Assembly (NCBI RefSeq): GCF_030315685.1
Contig: NZ_JASXSI010000010.1
Location: forward strand, 62,001-126,000
Origin: Gordonia sp. ABSL11-1
GTDB taxonomy: Bacteria; Actinomycetota; Actinomycetes; Mycobacteriales; Mycobacteriaceae
Direction: 5' to 3'
Length of the DNA stretch: 64,000 nucleotides
Of the stretch, positions 16,916 to 26,654 are shown piece by piece. Under the pieces are notes generated by a model. That model made no database searches and was not told the DNA's origin. It worked only from the letters and a program-made list of their open reading frames with translations. The first letter of the stretch is position 1. The number at the start of each line of letters is the position of its first letter. A program made the translations under genes and the position numbers.

Positions 16916-18601
16916 ATGACCCACCCGTCCGACACCAGAACGCATCCGCGACCGCACACGACGCACACCGTGTTCAATCAATCGGCGGCCCGGGTCGACG
17001 TCAACGAGTACGAGCTCAACACCGTTCTGCGGGAATCGGTTGCGCGACATGACGCCAGCTGGGCCGATGACGAGCTACGCGAGATCGGAGAACTCGTCGG
17101 GAGCGTCCGGTTCCAGCACGACGCGCATCTCGCAAACACCAACACGCCGGAACTGCACACCCATGACCGGTGGGGCAACCGGATCGACGAGGTCGAGTAC
17201 CACCCTGCGTACCACCGGATCATCTCGGCGTCGATCGCGCACGGCAGCCACACCCGATGTTGGGCCGACCGACAGCCAGGCTCGCACGTCGTCCGCGCCG
17301 CGAGCTTCATGCTGTTCGGCCAGATCGAGCCCGGGCACGCCTGCCCGGTCTCGATGACTCACGCAGTCATTCCGTCCCTGGAGCTACAACCCGACGTGGC
17401 CGCCGAGTGGGTTCCGAAGGCGCTGTCCCGCAGCTACTCCTCCGATCTCGATGCCGAGAAAGCCTCCGCCATCTTCGGTATGTCCATGACCGAGAAGCAG
17501 GGCGGGTCGGACGTTCGCGCCAACTCGACGATCGCCACTCCGGTCGGGTCCGGCGGACCTGGCGCCGAGTACCTGCTGACCGGCCACAAGTGGTTTTGCT
17601 CCGCACCGATGTCGGATGCATTTCTCGTGCTCGCCCAGGCGAAAGGCTCAGGTGGAGAAGGGCTTTCCTGCTTCCTGCTCCCCCGAGTCCTGCCTGATGA
17701 CACCCGCAACGTCTTCCGCATCCAACGACTCAAGAACAAACTCGGCAACAAGTCGAACGCGTCGTCGGAGATCGAGCTCGACGGGACCGTCGCGGTGATG
17801 GTCGGCGAGCCCGGGCGTGGTGTCCGCACGATCATCGAGATGGTGGCACAGACACGACTCGACTGTGTCCTCGGCAGCACGGCTGGGATGAGGCAGTCGG
17901 TCGCGGAGGCCGTCTGGCATGCGCGTCACCGCGACGCATTCGGTGCCACCCTGGCAGATCAGCCGGCCATGACGGCGGTATTGGCCGATCTCGCATTGGA
18001 ATCCGAGGCCGCGACAGTCACCGCCATCCGACTGGCGAGGGCACACGACGAGGATGCGAACGATCAGGAGCGCGCGTTCCGCCGTCTTGCCACCGCGGTC
18101 GCGAAATACTGGATCTGCAAGCGCGGTCCCCATCACTCCTACGAGGCCCTCGAATGCCTGGGCGGTAACGGTTACACCGAGGACTTCCCCCTGGCCATGC
18201 GTTATCGTGAACAACCGGTCATGGCGGTCTGGGAAGGATCGGGCAACGTCATCGCACTCGACGTCTTGCGGGCGATGACTCGCGAACCGGAATCGATCGC
18301 GGCGTTCGACGCCGAGATCGGTACCGCACTCGGCGCCAACCGCACCCTCGATCTGCACCTCGAGCGACTCCGCGACCATCTCGGCGAACTCGCCCGGATG
18401 GATGCGGTATCGGCACAACGCCGTGCGCGGGGCGTCGTCGAGTCGATGGCTCTCGCACTCGAAGCATCACTGCTCGTGCGGTATGCACCGGCCGCTGTGT
18501 CGGATGCGTTCGTCGCGGCGCGGCTTGGTGAGGACCGGGCTTTCGAGTACGGCGCGTTGCCCGATGGCGCCGACCTGGCGGGGATTCTGGAGCGGCACTG
18601 A
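16916..18601 (+). CDS. AidB-type acyl-CoA dehydrogenase
   Basis: FAD-dependent acyl-CoA dehydrogenase of 561 residues, longer than ordinary members (about 390) and with the N-terminal region of the AidB branch: THTVFNQSAARVDVNEYELNT and YHPAYHRIISASIAHGSHTRCW. The core has FGMSMTEKQGGSDVRANST, HKWFCSAPMSDAFLVLAQ and RIQRLKNKLGNKSNASSEIEL, and the C-terminal part has YEALECLGGNGYTEDFPLAMRYREQPVMAVWEGSGNV. Escherichia coli AidB is linked to protection from alkylating agents; whether this one dehydrogenates a CoA ester is not known. It is probably cotranscribed with the TetR gene. Confidence 0.9.
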   Translation: MTHPSDTRTHPRPHTTHTVFNQSAARVDVNEYELNTVLRESVARHDASWADDELREIGELVGSVRFQHDAHLANTNTPELHTHDRWGNRIDEVEYHPAYHRIISASIAHGSHTRCWADRQPGSHVVRAASFMLFGQIEPGHACPVSMTHAVIPSLELQPDVAAEWVPKALSRSYSSDLDAEKASAIFGMSMTEKQGGSDVRANSTIATPVGSGGPGAEYLLTGHKWFCSAPMSDAFLVLAQAKGSGGEGLSCFLLPRVLPDDTRNVFRIQRLKNKLGNKSNASSEIELDGTVAVMVGEPGRGVRTIIEMVAQTRLDCVLGSTAGMRQSVAEAVWHARHRDAFGATLADQPAMTAVLADLALESEAATVTAIRLARAHDEDANDQERAFRRLATAVAKYWICKRGPHHSYEALECLGGNGYTEDFPLAMRYREQPVMAVWEGSGNVIALDVLRAMTREPESIAAFDAEIGTALGANRTLDLHLERLRDHLGELARMDAVSAQRRARGVVESMALALEASLLVRYAPAAVSDAFVAARLGEDRAFEYGALPDGADLAGILERH

Positions 18602-18666
18602 GGTTCAGGTTCGGGCCCTTCGTGCCGCTCGCAGGCTCGCTCCTCCGGGAGCAAGGTGACGCGGGG

Positions 18667-20037
18667 TCAGAGAATGACCCCCGGATTGAGCAGGCCGTGC
18701 GGGTCGAGCGCGTTCTTGATGGTCGCGGTGAGGTCCATGACGTCGGGGCCGACCTGATCGGGCAGCCACCCCTTCTTCAACCGTCCGACGCCGTGTTCGC
18801 CGGTGATGGTGCCGCCCAACGAGATCGCGAGATCCATGATCTGACCGAAGGATCGCTGTGCGCGCTGTGCCTCGTCGTCGTCGGTGGGGTCGAACACGAT
18901 CAGCGGGTGGGTGTTGCCGTCGCCGGCGTGCGCGATCACCGAGATCATCACCTGGTTCTCCTCGGCGATGCCGGCGACGCCGTCGATGAGCGTGGGCAAC
19001 TGCGGCAGCGGAACCCCGACGTCCTCGAGGAGCAGTGATCCGATCTTCTCGACGGCGGGGATGGCGGCACGCCGCGCAGCGGTGAATGCTTCTCCTTCGG
19101 CCGGGTCGTCGGTGTCGAACACCTCGCTCGCCCCATGCGTCTCGAACGCCTCCCGGATGATCGCGACCTCGGCGGCGCCCGCCGGTCCCGGGGCGTCGGA
19201 CTGGGCGACGAGGAGGGCACCGGCCTCTCGGTCTAGTCCCATCCGCAACATGTCCTCGACGGCGTTGATGGAGATCGAATCCATGAACTCGAGCATGGCC
19301 GGCCGGATCTGCGACACGATTGCCAGGACGGCCTGACTGGCGTGGTGCACCGACGCGAAGGCGCCGACGACGGTACAGGCGGGCGCCTGCGGCGGCAGGA
19401 GGCGCAGGGTCACCTCGGTGATGATTCCCAGGAGCCCCTCGCTGCCGACGAATAGCTTCGTCAGTGGCAGTCCGGCCGAATCCTTGAGTTGTTTGCCACC
19501 GAGTCTAACGGCCCGGCCATCGGCCAGCACCACTTGCAGGCCGAGTACGTAGTCGGTGGTCACCCCGTACTTCACACAGCACAGCCCACCCGCGTTGGTG
19601 GCGACGTTGCCGCCGATCGAGCAGATCTCGACCGACGACGGGTCCGGCGGATACCAGAGTCCGTGTGCTGCGGCGGCCGCCTTGACCTCGGCGTTGAACA
19701 ATCCCGGCTGGGTGACGGCGGTGCGGGTGGTGGTGTCGACGGTCAGCTCACGCATCTTCTCCGTCGACAGCATCACCGCGCCGTTGACCGCGGTGGAGCC
19801 CCCGGACAGGCTGGTTCCCGCGCCACGAGTGATGATCGGGATCTTGTGCTCGGCGCACCAGCGCACGACCGTCTGCACCTGCTCCGTCGTCGTCGGCCGG
19901 ATCAAGGCCAGCGGCGTGCCGGCGTCCGGGTCCTGCGCCCGGTCCTGGCGATAGGCGGCGAGGATGTCGGGATCGGTGACCACCATCCCGTCGGGCAGCG
20001 TGGCGGCGAGATCCGCCGGCGAGATGACGTCGACCAT
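18667..20037 (-). CDS. FAD-linked oxidase, GlcD-like (glycolate/D-lactate type)
   Basis: Flavoprotein oxidase of 456 residues that resembles glycolate oxidase subunit GlcD and D-lactate dehydrogenases. The N-terminal FAD-binding domain has PIITRGAGTSLSGGSTAVNG and GGNVATNAGGLCCVKYGVT; the C-terminal domain ends with HAGDGNTHPLIVFDP and TGEHGVGRLKKGWL, which carry the substrate/metal histidines. I take the ATG at 20037 (MVDVISPADLAATL), since the sequence upstream of it in the open frame is not protein-like. It is divergent from the kinase gene. It likely oxidises a 2-hydroxy acid at the membrane; the exact one is open. Confidence 0.9.
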   Translation of the reverse strand: MVDVISPADLAATLPDGMVVTDPDILAAYRQDRAQDPDAGTPLALIRPTTTEQVQTVVRWCAEHKIPIITRGAGTSLSGGSTAVNGAVMLSTEKMRELTVDTTTRTAVTQPGLFNAEVKAAAAAHGLWYPPDPSSVEICSIGGNVATNAGGLCCVKYGVTTDYVLGLQVVLADGRAVRLGGKQLKDSAGLPLTKLFVGSEGLLGIITEVTLRLLPPQAPACTVVGAFASVHHASQAVLAIVSQIRPAMLEFMDSISINAVEDMLRMGLDREAGALLVAQSDAPGPAGAAEVAIIREAFETHGASEVFDTDDPAEGEAFTAARRAAIPAVEKIGSLLLEDVGVPLPQLPTLIDGVAGIAEENQVMISVIAHAGDGNTHPLIVFDPTDDDEAQRAQRSFGQIMDLAISLGGTITGEHGVGRLKKGWLPDQVGPDVMDLTATIKNALDPHGLLNPGVIL

Positions 20038-20205
20038 GGCTTCCACTGTAGTGTTCTGCGTCACGATCGCCGTCGGCACGTTCAGACTGAGACGCGTGAG
20101 AGCCGTCGTCGACCCGCTGATCGCCGATCCGGCCCTGCGACGGTGGTAGCGGTGGCCGGCATCGGACAGCGCGCCCCCGGCATCGTTCGCGGATACGCTG
20201 ACGTC

Positions 20206-21135
20206 GTGTTCGGCGCGGGTGAGGTGGTGGCCGGCTACACCATCGACGAGTTCCTCGGCAGCGGCAGCAGCGCCGAGGTCTATCGCGTGCATCGGGGTGA
20301 GTCAAAGCAGGCGATGGCGCTCAAGGTGTTGCACACCCGGCCCAACGACCAGCAACGCGTGCGCGAACGGTTCGAGCGTGAGTTCTCCATCGCCTCCCGC
20401 CTGCACCATCCCCACATCGTCGGCATGTATGCGCGCGGGGAGATCGACGCTGACGTGGTGGGACGTGAGAACCATCCCGATGCAACGGTGTTGTGGATCG
20501 CGATGGAGTACATCGCCGGCACGTCCGCCATGGAGCTGATCCCGGAACGTGGCGCCGAACCCGACGCGGCAACCGTCGTGAAGGTCGGCGGCCAGATCGC
20601 GGCCGCACTCGACTACGCCCACTCCTGCGACGTCCTGCACCGCGATGTGAAGCCCGCCAACATCATGGTGGAGCGGACACACAGCGACTCACGCTCCGTC
20701 CTCACCGATTTCGGTATCGCCCAGCTGCTCGACGATGCCCGTCCCCTCGCCCGCAACGGACGCGTACAGGGATCGATCGCCTACGCGTCCCCGGAACTAC
20801 TGACGGCGCAACGCCTCTCACCGGCAACCGATCTCTACGCGCTCGCCGCCAGCATGTTCGAACTGCTCACCGGCGAGCCACCGTTCCCGCGAGCCACCGC
20901 CTTCGCCATCACCTACGCACACATCCACGATCCCCTGCCGAAACTCACCCGGTTGCGCCCGTGGCTCCCGTCCGCACTGAACGCCGTCTTCGCGAAGGCC
21001 CTGGCGAAGGACCCGCGTGACCGGTACGGGACCTGCACCGAATTCACCGAGATCGTGACACGGGCGCTGCGCGACATCCCGCCGCCGGACACCCCACCTC
21101 GCCGACGGCTGTGGCGCCGACGACACGTCGTCTAG
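20206..21135 (+). CDS. Soluble Ser/Thr protein kinase (Hanks type)
   Basis: Protein kinase of 309 residues with all catalytic features: glycine loop LGSGSSAEV, ATP lysine at K40 (MALKVLH), catalytic loop HRDVKPANIMV near residue 145, DFGIAQ, and the APE-like segment YASPELL. It starts at GTG 20206, just before the first strand (VFGAGEVVAGYTIDEFLG). Unlike the PknA/PknB-type kinases it has no transmembrane helix or extracellular sensor; the protein ends soon after the kinase fold with a basic tail (RRRLWRRRHVV). Its signal and substrates are not indicated by the neighbours, an oxidase and a permease. Confidence 0.92.
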   Translation: MFGAGEVVAGYTIDEFLGSGSSAEVYRVHRGESKQAMALKVLHTRPNDQQRVRERFEREFSIASRLHHPHIVGMYARGEIDADVVGRENHPDATVLWIAMEYIAGTSAMELIPERGAEPDAATVVKVGGQIAAALDYAHSCDVLHRDVKPANIMVERTHSDSRSVLTDFGIAQLLDDARPLARNGRVQGSIAYASPELLTAQRLSPATDLYALAASMFELLTGEPPFPRATAFAITYAHIHDPLPKLTRLRPWLPSALNAVFAKALAKDPRDRYGTCTEFTEIVTRALRDIPPPDTPPRRRLWRRRHVV

Positions 21136-21363
21136 CCAAGTAAATTCGGACACTGCGCCGAGACTGATTCTGTCACAGCCGCTTACCGCATCCCCAGTGC
21201 GCAAGCGCGCGCGGTTCCCGGGCAGTTTGTTTACATCACCGGAAATTTGGTTTCACACACGACCGTTAGCGTGGGCTCTCGTGTTTCTTCACTGATCGCG
21301 GCAAGAGGGTCACACGGTCCGTGTCCCGACATGCCCGGCATCACCCGACCCAGAGGGAAGATC

Positions 21364-22869
21364 ATGACGGCCGAATCACCGACGTCCTACGACACGTCAG
21401 CACTTGCCCACGAGGACGAGGGCTACCACAAGAGCCTCAAGCCGAGGCAGATCCAGATGATCGCCATCGGTGGGGCGATCGGCACGGGCCTGTTCATGGG
21501 TGCCGGCAGCCGTCTGCACGACGCCGGCCCCGGCCTGTTCATCGTGTACGCGATCTGCGGGATCTTCGTGTTCTTCATCCTCCGCGCCCTCGGCGAACTC
21601 GTGCTGCATCGCCCGTCGTCAGGGTCCTTCGTGTCGTATGCGCGCGAGTTCTTCGGGGAGAAGACGGCGTTCGTCACCGGGTGGCTGTACTTCTTCAACT
21701 GGGCGGCCACGGCGATCGTCGACGTCACGGCGGTGGCCCTCTACGTCCACTACTGGGGCATGTTCGATGCGATCCCACAGTGGCTGATCGCCCTGATCGC
21801 GCTCGGCATCGTGCTCACGATGAACGTCATCTCGGTGAAACTGTTCGGCGAGATGGAATTCTGGGCGTCGATCATCAAGGTCACCGCACTCGTGCTCTTT
21901 CTCGTCGTCGGTATCGTGTTCCTGGCCGGGCGCTTCGAGATCGACGGCCAGCAGACCGGGATCTCGGTGATCGCCGACAACGGCGGCATGTTCCCCGTCG
22001 GGATCTTCCCGCTCTGCATCGTGACCTCGGGTGTCATCTTCGCTTATGCTGCAGTCGAACTCGTGGGAATCGCGGCCGGCGAGACCGAGGATCCACCGAA
22101 GGTGATGCCACGCGCGATCAACTCGGTCATCCTGCGGATCGCCGTGTTCTATGTCGGCTCACTTCTTCTGCTGGCATTGCTGTTGCCCTACACCGAGTTC
22201 AAGGAAGGGGAGAGTCCGTTCGTCACGTTCTTCTCCAAGATCGGCGTGCCGGCGGCCGGCGGGATCATGAACCTGGTGGTCCTGACCGCGGCGATGTCCA
22301 GCCTGAACGCCGGGCTCTACTCCACCGGGCGCATCTTGCGATCGATGGCGATGAACGGCAGCGGGCCGGCCTTCACCGGCAAGATGAATCGCAACGGCGT
22401 GCCGTTCGGCGGCATCGCGCTCACCGGTGCGCTGACCCTGCTCGGTATCATCCTGAATCTGTTCGTCCCCGAGGACGCCTTCAACATCGCGCTCGATCTG
22501 TCCGCATTGGGGATCATCTCGACGTGGGCGATGATCATGGCCTGCCAAATCCAGCTCTGGAGGTGGGAGCAGAGGGGCATCCTGTCACGGCCGGCGTTCC
22601 GACTGCCCGGCACTCCGTACACCAGCTACGCCACCCTGGTCTTCCTCGCCGCCGTCGTCGGTCTGATGTGCTACGAGAACATCTGGAATCTGATCGCGAT
22701 CGTCGTGCTGATCCCGCTGCTGATCGGTGGCTGGTATGCCGTGCGCGGCAAGGTGATGACGATGGCGGCGCAACGTCAGGGATACACCGGCGAGTATCCG
22801 GTCGTCCCGCAACCGCCGGTCCCGGAGGGGCCGCATCCCCACCACGACACCGAGGGTGACGGGAGTTGA
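21364..22869 (+). CDS. Amino acid permease (GABA permease-like, APC family)
   Basis: Amino-acid/proton symporter of 501 residues with 12 predicted transmembrane helices. It opens with the family's cytoplasmic [24 protein letters not shown] and has [32 protein letters not shown] and [28 protein letters not shown], as in GabP, AnsP and related permeases. The ATG at 21364 follows GAGGGAAG; the open frame upstream of it does not look like protein. No catabolic genes adjoin, so the amino acid transported is not evident. The gap from the kinase gene (about 230 bases) shows no gene. Confidence 0.9.
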   Translation: MTAESPTSYDTSALAHEDEGYHKSLKPRQIQMIAIGGAIGTGLFMGAGSRLHDAGPGLFIVYAICGIFVFFILRALGELVLHRPSSGSFVSYAREFFGEKTAFVTGWLYFFNWAATAIVDVTAVALYVHYWGMFDAIPQWLIALIALGIVLTMNVISVKLFGEMEFWASIIKVTALVLFLVVGIVFLAGRFEIDGQQTGISVIADNGGMFPVGIFPLCIVTSGVIFAYAAVELVGIAAGETEDPPKVMPRAINSVILRIAVFYVGSLLLLALLLPYTEFKEGESPFVTFFSKIGVPAAGGIMNLVVLTAAMSSLNAGLYSTGRILRSMAMNGSGPAFTGKMNRNGVPFGGIALTGALTLLGIILNLFVPEDAFNIALDLSALGIISTWAMIMACQIQLWRWEQRGILSRPAFRLPGTPYTSYATLVFLAAVVGLMCYENIWNLIAIVVLIPLLIGGWYAVRGKVMTMAAQRQGYTGEYPVVPQPPVPEGPHPHHDTEGDGS

Positions 22870-22874
22870 GGCGG

Positions 22875-23036
22875 GTGGTCTTCGATACGCCGGGCTCGCT
22901 TACGCTCGCACGACTACTCGACAAACAGACACACGCTGGATTCGCCACGGTCGCTCGGCTACCCGACCAGCAGGGGCTCCCACTGATGGTTGAGTAGGGG
23001 CACGAGCCCAGCGAGTCCGACGCGTATCGAAACCAC
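22875..23036. repeat. REP-like inverted repeat between permease and amidohydrolase genes
   Basis: The left arm (22875-22922, starting GTGGTCTTCGATACGC) and the right arm (22987-23036, whose reverse complement starts GTGGTTTCGATACGCG) are imperfect reverse complements over about 50 bases, rich in CTCGC/GAGC units. Elements ending in a TTCGATACGC-type motif recur between genes in many actinomycetes. It lies between convergent genes and could serve as a bidirectional terminator. Confidence 0.6.
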
Positions 23037-23049
23037 GGCCCACGAGACT

Positions 23050-24174
23050 TCACTCGATCCCGTACACCCGCATCGCGTTGTCGCGGAACGCCTTTGCCAA
23101 CACGTAGTCGCCACGCGAGGCGAGGAGGTCGACGAGGGCGCCGATGATCATGTCCAGCGCCGCGTTGGGTTTGTCGATCGGGAAGTTGGAACCGAACATC
23201 ACGCGGTCAGCCCCGAAATGTCCGACGACGTGGTCGATGAGCGGCCCGACCATCTCGGCGAGAGTGCCCCGACTGCCGATGTTGCCCCACCGCTCGCGCC
23301 CGTAACCGAGCACGGGCAGCCCGAGGCCCGACATCTTCACCATCACGTTCGGGCACGCGGCGAGGGTCACCATCCGTTCGCGCCACAACCGCAGGATGTC
23401 GGCGCGCGCCCCGGCCGTCGCACCGGTACGGGCCCCGACCGGACCGAACACGCCGACCGGCGCACCCATGTGGTCGACGACGATCGTCACCTCGGGATAC
23501 TCGCGCGCCAACGTCACCACGTCGTAGAGCTGATGAGAGTAGACGAAGGCGTCGAAGACGAGGCCACGCTCGGCCACCTCGGCGAATCCCTTCAGGAAGG
23601 CCGTCGATGCGAGAATGCCGTCGACGTCGGCGCCGTTGCGGATCTTCGGGTCGGGATGCCGGGTGGTGATCCACCGGATGCCCCGCACCCTGTCGGTCAG
23701 TGCACTGTGCTCGTCGAGCAGTTCGCCGAAGCTCTCCGACCGTGGGTCGGCGTGCGCGACGATGGCCCCGAGCCGCGGCGACTGCCCGACACCGAACGGC
23801 AGTCCCATCACGTAGCGCGTCTCCTCGACGGCGGAGCGCCCGGCCGGCGATTCCGCTCGACCGGCGGTCTCATCACTGCGCCAGTGCGACTCCATGTGTA
23901 CGACGGTGTCGATGGGGACACCCGCGATCGTGGTGACCGCGGAGGCGTCGCCGAGGTACTGCATCGGCTCGTAGACACGGGCGACCGTGCTGGGGGTGAG
24001 GACGTATTCGCGGTCGGCCTGAGACACCGCCATCGAGAAGACCCTATCGCCGAATGCAGGCACGAAACGATAGAGCTTGGACAGACGATTCGCCGCCCAC
24101 GGTGTGCTCCGCGGATTCCACTGGTGCAGATGGGCATCGACAATGCCCGTAATCACACCATCAAGCGTGCTCAC
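23050..24174 (-). CDS. Amidohydrolase family protein (amidohydrolase_2 type)
   Basis: Metal-dependent hydrolase of 374 residues. The first strand carries the metal motif VDAHLHQW; further conserved places are HMESHW, the histidine in VFDAFVYSHQLYDV, the strand IVVDHMGAP, MVKMSGLG, and the C-terminal aspartate region RVMFGSNFPIDKPN. The order fits the amidohydrolase_2 family, which includes 2-pyrone-4,6-dicarboxylate hydrolases and decarboxylases of aromatic acids. It stands alone, convergent with the permease across a repeat element and divergent from the flavohaemoglobin-like gene. Substrate unknown. Confidence 0.87.
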   Translation of the reverse strand: MSTLDGVITGIVDAHLHQWNPRSTPWAANRLSKLYRFVPAFGDRVFSMAVSQADREYVLTPSTVARVYEPMQYLGDASAVTTIAGVPIDTVVHMESHWRSDETAGRAESPAGRSAVEETRYVMGLPFGVGQSPRLGAIVAHADPRSESFGELLDEHSALTDRVRGIRWITTRHPDPKIRNGADVDGILASTAFLKGFAEVAERGLVFDAFVYSHQLYDVVTLAREYPEVTIVVDHMGAPVGVFGPVGARTGATAGARADILRLWRERMVTLAACPNVMVKMSGLGLPVLGYGRERWGNIGSRGTLAEMVGPLIDHVVGHFGADRVMFGSNFPIDKPNAALDMIIGALVDLLASRGDYVLAKAFRDNAMRVYGIE

Positions 24175-24276
24175 ACATTCGACCCTGCCACAGCCGAAGC
24201 AGATACGACATCGATTGATGGAACGTAACGCCTCGTCGATCTACCGCTAGTCTGATTACCCTTGGGCGGAGGAACC

Positions 24277-25455
24277 GTGTCCGACGATGAGGGGGGTGTC
24301 CGGGTCGTGCCGAGTCACTCACGGCATACGCTGCATCATCTCCGTGACCTCATCAACCGCGATCCCGGCCGATTCGCCGCGAACGTCTACACCCGGTTGT
24401 TCTCGATCGATCCCGATCTGCGCGAACTGTTTCCGGCGGTGATGGCCGGCCAGCGCGACGCCTTCTATCGCGTCATCGATCACGTCCTCGACGTCATCCC
24501 GAGCGACACCGGCCACGACGAACTGATCGAGCTCCTCGCGCAGCTCGGCCGCGATCATCGCAAGTACGGCGTGCTCCCCGAGCACTACGGCATCATGTAC
24601 CAGGCGCTGGTCTCCGAGTTCGCGCATCTGCTGGGCGACTACTGGGACGACGAGGCGGCCCAGACCGTGACCCAGGCGATGATGCTGACGACCGGTGTCA
24701 TGCGCGGTGCTGCGGAGACCGCTCCGCACCCGGCCCTGTGGTCGGCGGAGGTGGTCGAGAAGTTCCGGATCACCCGCGACCTCGCAGTCGTACGCTTGCT
24801 CACCACCTCGCCGTTGCGGTTCGAGCCGGGCCAGTATCTCGAGGTGCAGATTCCACAGCGACCCAAGACCTGGCGCGACCTGTCACCCGCGATCCCGCCG
24901 AACCCGGCCGGTGAACTCGAGTTCCACGTGCGCGCCGTGCAGGGCGGCACGGTCAGCTCGGCGATCGTCGGCGAGACACGGGTCGGCGACGTGTGGTTCC
25001 TCGCGCAGGGCCACGGCACGCTGCACGTCGATCGGTCGTCGCCGGTGCTGATGGTTGCCGGCGGGACCGGTCTCGCGCCGCTGCGCGCACTGCTCATCGA
25101 GATGTCCAAGCGGGCCGATTCGCCTCCGACCCACATCTTCTACGGCATGCGGTATCCGGGTGAGCTCTACGATCTGGCGGTCCTGCGACGGATCGCGACG
25201 ACCAATCCGTGGCTGACGATCACGGCCGTGTCCGAGGAGACGTCCGATCCGTGGTGGATCACGTCGGTGGCGACACCCGAGTCACTCGGGATCTCCCATC
25301 ACATCGGCACGCTGGCCGACGCGGTCAGCGCGGCCGGACCGTGGGACGAGCATCAGGTGTTGCTCGCGGGGTCGGCGGACATGATCGAGGCGACCCGCCG
25401 ACGATTGATCATCTCGGGGGTGCGCGCGAGCCGTATCCAGCACGACCCGGTCTGA
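24277..25455 (+). CDS. Flavohaemoglobin-like protein with atypical FAD motif
   Basis: A 392-residue three-domain protein: globin (about 1-140), FAD-binding barrel (about 150-255) and NAD-binding domain (about 260-392). The globin keeps a B10-type tyrosine (NVYTRLF), an E7-type glutamine (AGQRDAF) and the proximal histidine (RDHRKYGVLPEHY). The FAD motif, usually RQYS, reads RDLSPAI, and the C-terminal NAD motif is AGGTGLAPLRALL with no CGPPPMM-like end, but LAGSADM. These traits resemble the divergent type II flavohaemoglobins of actinobacteria. The start is GTG 24277, after GCGGAGGA; a TTG at 24262 also lies in frame. A nitric-oxide dioxygenase role is doubtful. Confidence 0.85.
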   Translation: MSDDEGGVRVVPSHSRHTLHHLRDLINRDPGRFAANVYTRLFSIDPDLRELFPAVMAGQRDAFYRVIDHVLDVIPSDTGHDELIELLAQLGRDHRKYGVLPEHYGIMYQALVSEFAHLLGDYWDDEAAQTVTQAMMLTTGVMRGAAETAPHPALWSAEVVEKFRITRDLAVVRLLTTSPLRFEPGQYLEVQIPQRPKTWRDLSPAIPPNPAGELEFHVRAVQGGTVSSAIVGETRVGDVWFLAQGHGTLHVDRSSPVLMVAGGTGLAPLRALLIEMSKRADSPPTHIFYGMRYPGELYDLAVLRRIATTNPWLTITAVSEETSDPWWITSVATPESLGISHHIGTLADAVSAAGPWDEHQVLLAGSADMIEATRRRLIISGVRASRIQHDPV

Positions 25456-25485
25456 CACACACGCCCGAAACAACCGGCCGAGGAG

Positions 25486-26586
25486 CTACTGCTGTCCGCC
25501 GCCTGGGCCGCCGTCGGGAAGCGCTGTCACCGTCGATGTCTGGGTCTCGGTGACCGTCACCGTCGAGCCTTCGGTCGCCGTCTCGGTCTCGGTCTGCGTT
25601 TCCGTCGTCGTCCGTGTGACGGTCTGCTGTGGCCGCGTGACGGTCGTGGTGTCGACGTCGGTGCGGGTCTCGGTGACCGGATCGGCAGTCTTGGTCACGG
25701 TGACAGCAGGCGGGGTCTGGGTGACCGTCGAGGTCGGGGCCGAGCGTTCCTCGGCGGCGTCGACGCCGGCGAACACAGCCGACGCGGCGATCGCCCCCAG
25801 CACGAGCGCGCCCACCATGGCCGCACCGATCATCCACCAGCGCCGGTTCGACGATCCGCGGTGCACAGCGCCCGGCCGCAACGCGATCGCGGCGGCGCCG
25901 ACGGCCGCCGCCAGCGTCGGCTGATCGGCCACGGTCACGGGTCGGGCCAGTGCATAGCCCAGAGCCGCGACCGCGCCGGGCACCTCGGCGCCGGGGCCGG
26001 TGCAGACCACGGAGGTCACCGACGACCCGCCCGGCGCGGCGATGACCGCGTCGGCGACCGCACTCGCATGTGCCGAGTCGGTGACCGGACCGGGCGATCC
26101 GTATGCGAACTCGGCGGTGCCGAGGATCTCGCCGGTCGCCGAGTCCAGCGTCACCACCGATGAGCCGGGCGACGGGATCGCCGACCGATCGAGGTCGATG
26201 ACGGCGATGATGCCCTTGTTCGTCGGGATGGCGCTCGCGACCTCGGCCAGGGCGGCGGGCAGGTCGGTGACGACGACCTTGTCGTACCAACCGGGCCGCG
26301 ACGTCCCCGGGGACATGGCTGTCTGGAGATAACTCTGGGTGGCCGGACGGGCACACGCGATGCCGATGCGGTCGATCTCGTACGGCACGGAATCGATGAG
26401 CTCGTGGATGGCCGATTCGGCGCTCTGCGCGGAGGGATCGGGCAGGTCGACCAGGTTGCTGGCGACGATGTCACCGTCCGCGCTGCGGACGACCGAGCAG
26501 ACCTGATCCTCGACGACCGAGATCCCGAGGATCGAACCGGCCGTCGGAGAGCCGCTCGCCGCGCGGTCGCTCGTCGTGTCGGCCAT
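25486..26586 (-). CDS. Membrane-anchored Thr/Val-repeat protein (DUF7159-like)
   Basis: A 366-residue protein with three parts: an N-terminal cytoplasmic domain (about 1-245, GSILGISVVEDQVCSVVRSADGD) resembling the mycobacterial DUF7159 family, one transmembrane helix (about 248-272, WWMIGAAMVGALVLGAIAASAVFAG), and an extracellular tail of about 90 residues made of TVT/TET repeats (TVTKTADPVTETRTDV, TETQTETETA), ending in a Gly/Gln-rich stub. Such tails are usually extended and often glycosylated. It lies 68 bases downstream of hspR on the same strand and could be read from the chaperone transcript. Function unknown. Confidence 0.75.
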   Translation of the reverse strand: MADTTSDRAASGSPTAGSILGISVVEDQVCSVVRSADGDIVASNLVDLPDPSAQSAESAIHELIDSVPYEIDRIGIACARPATQSYLQTAMSPGTSRPGWYDKVVVTDLPAALAEVASAIPTNKGIIAVIDLDRSAIPSPGSSVVTLDSATGEILGTAEFAYGSPGPVTDSAHASAVADAVIAAPGGSSVTSVVCTGPGAEVPGAVAALGYALARPVTVADQPTLAAAVGAAAIALRPGAVHRGSSNRRWWMIGAAMVGALVLGAIAASAVFAGVDAAEERSAPTSTVTQTPPAVTVTKTADPVTETRTDVDTTTVTRPQQTVTRTTTETQTETETATEGSTVTVTETQTSTVTALPDGGPGGGQQ

Positions 26587-26654
26587 GTCTGTCCCGTCTG
26601 CCCTGTCTGTGCCGTTGGTCCCGAGTCAGGGTAGCGGGTGCCCGGGACAAGCGA

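Noticed and set aside
24262..24276. TTG start for the flavohaemoglobin-like gene.
   Set aside because: GCGGAGGA lies after this TTG and is placed correctly for the GTG at 24277.
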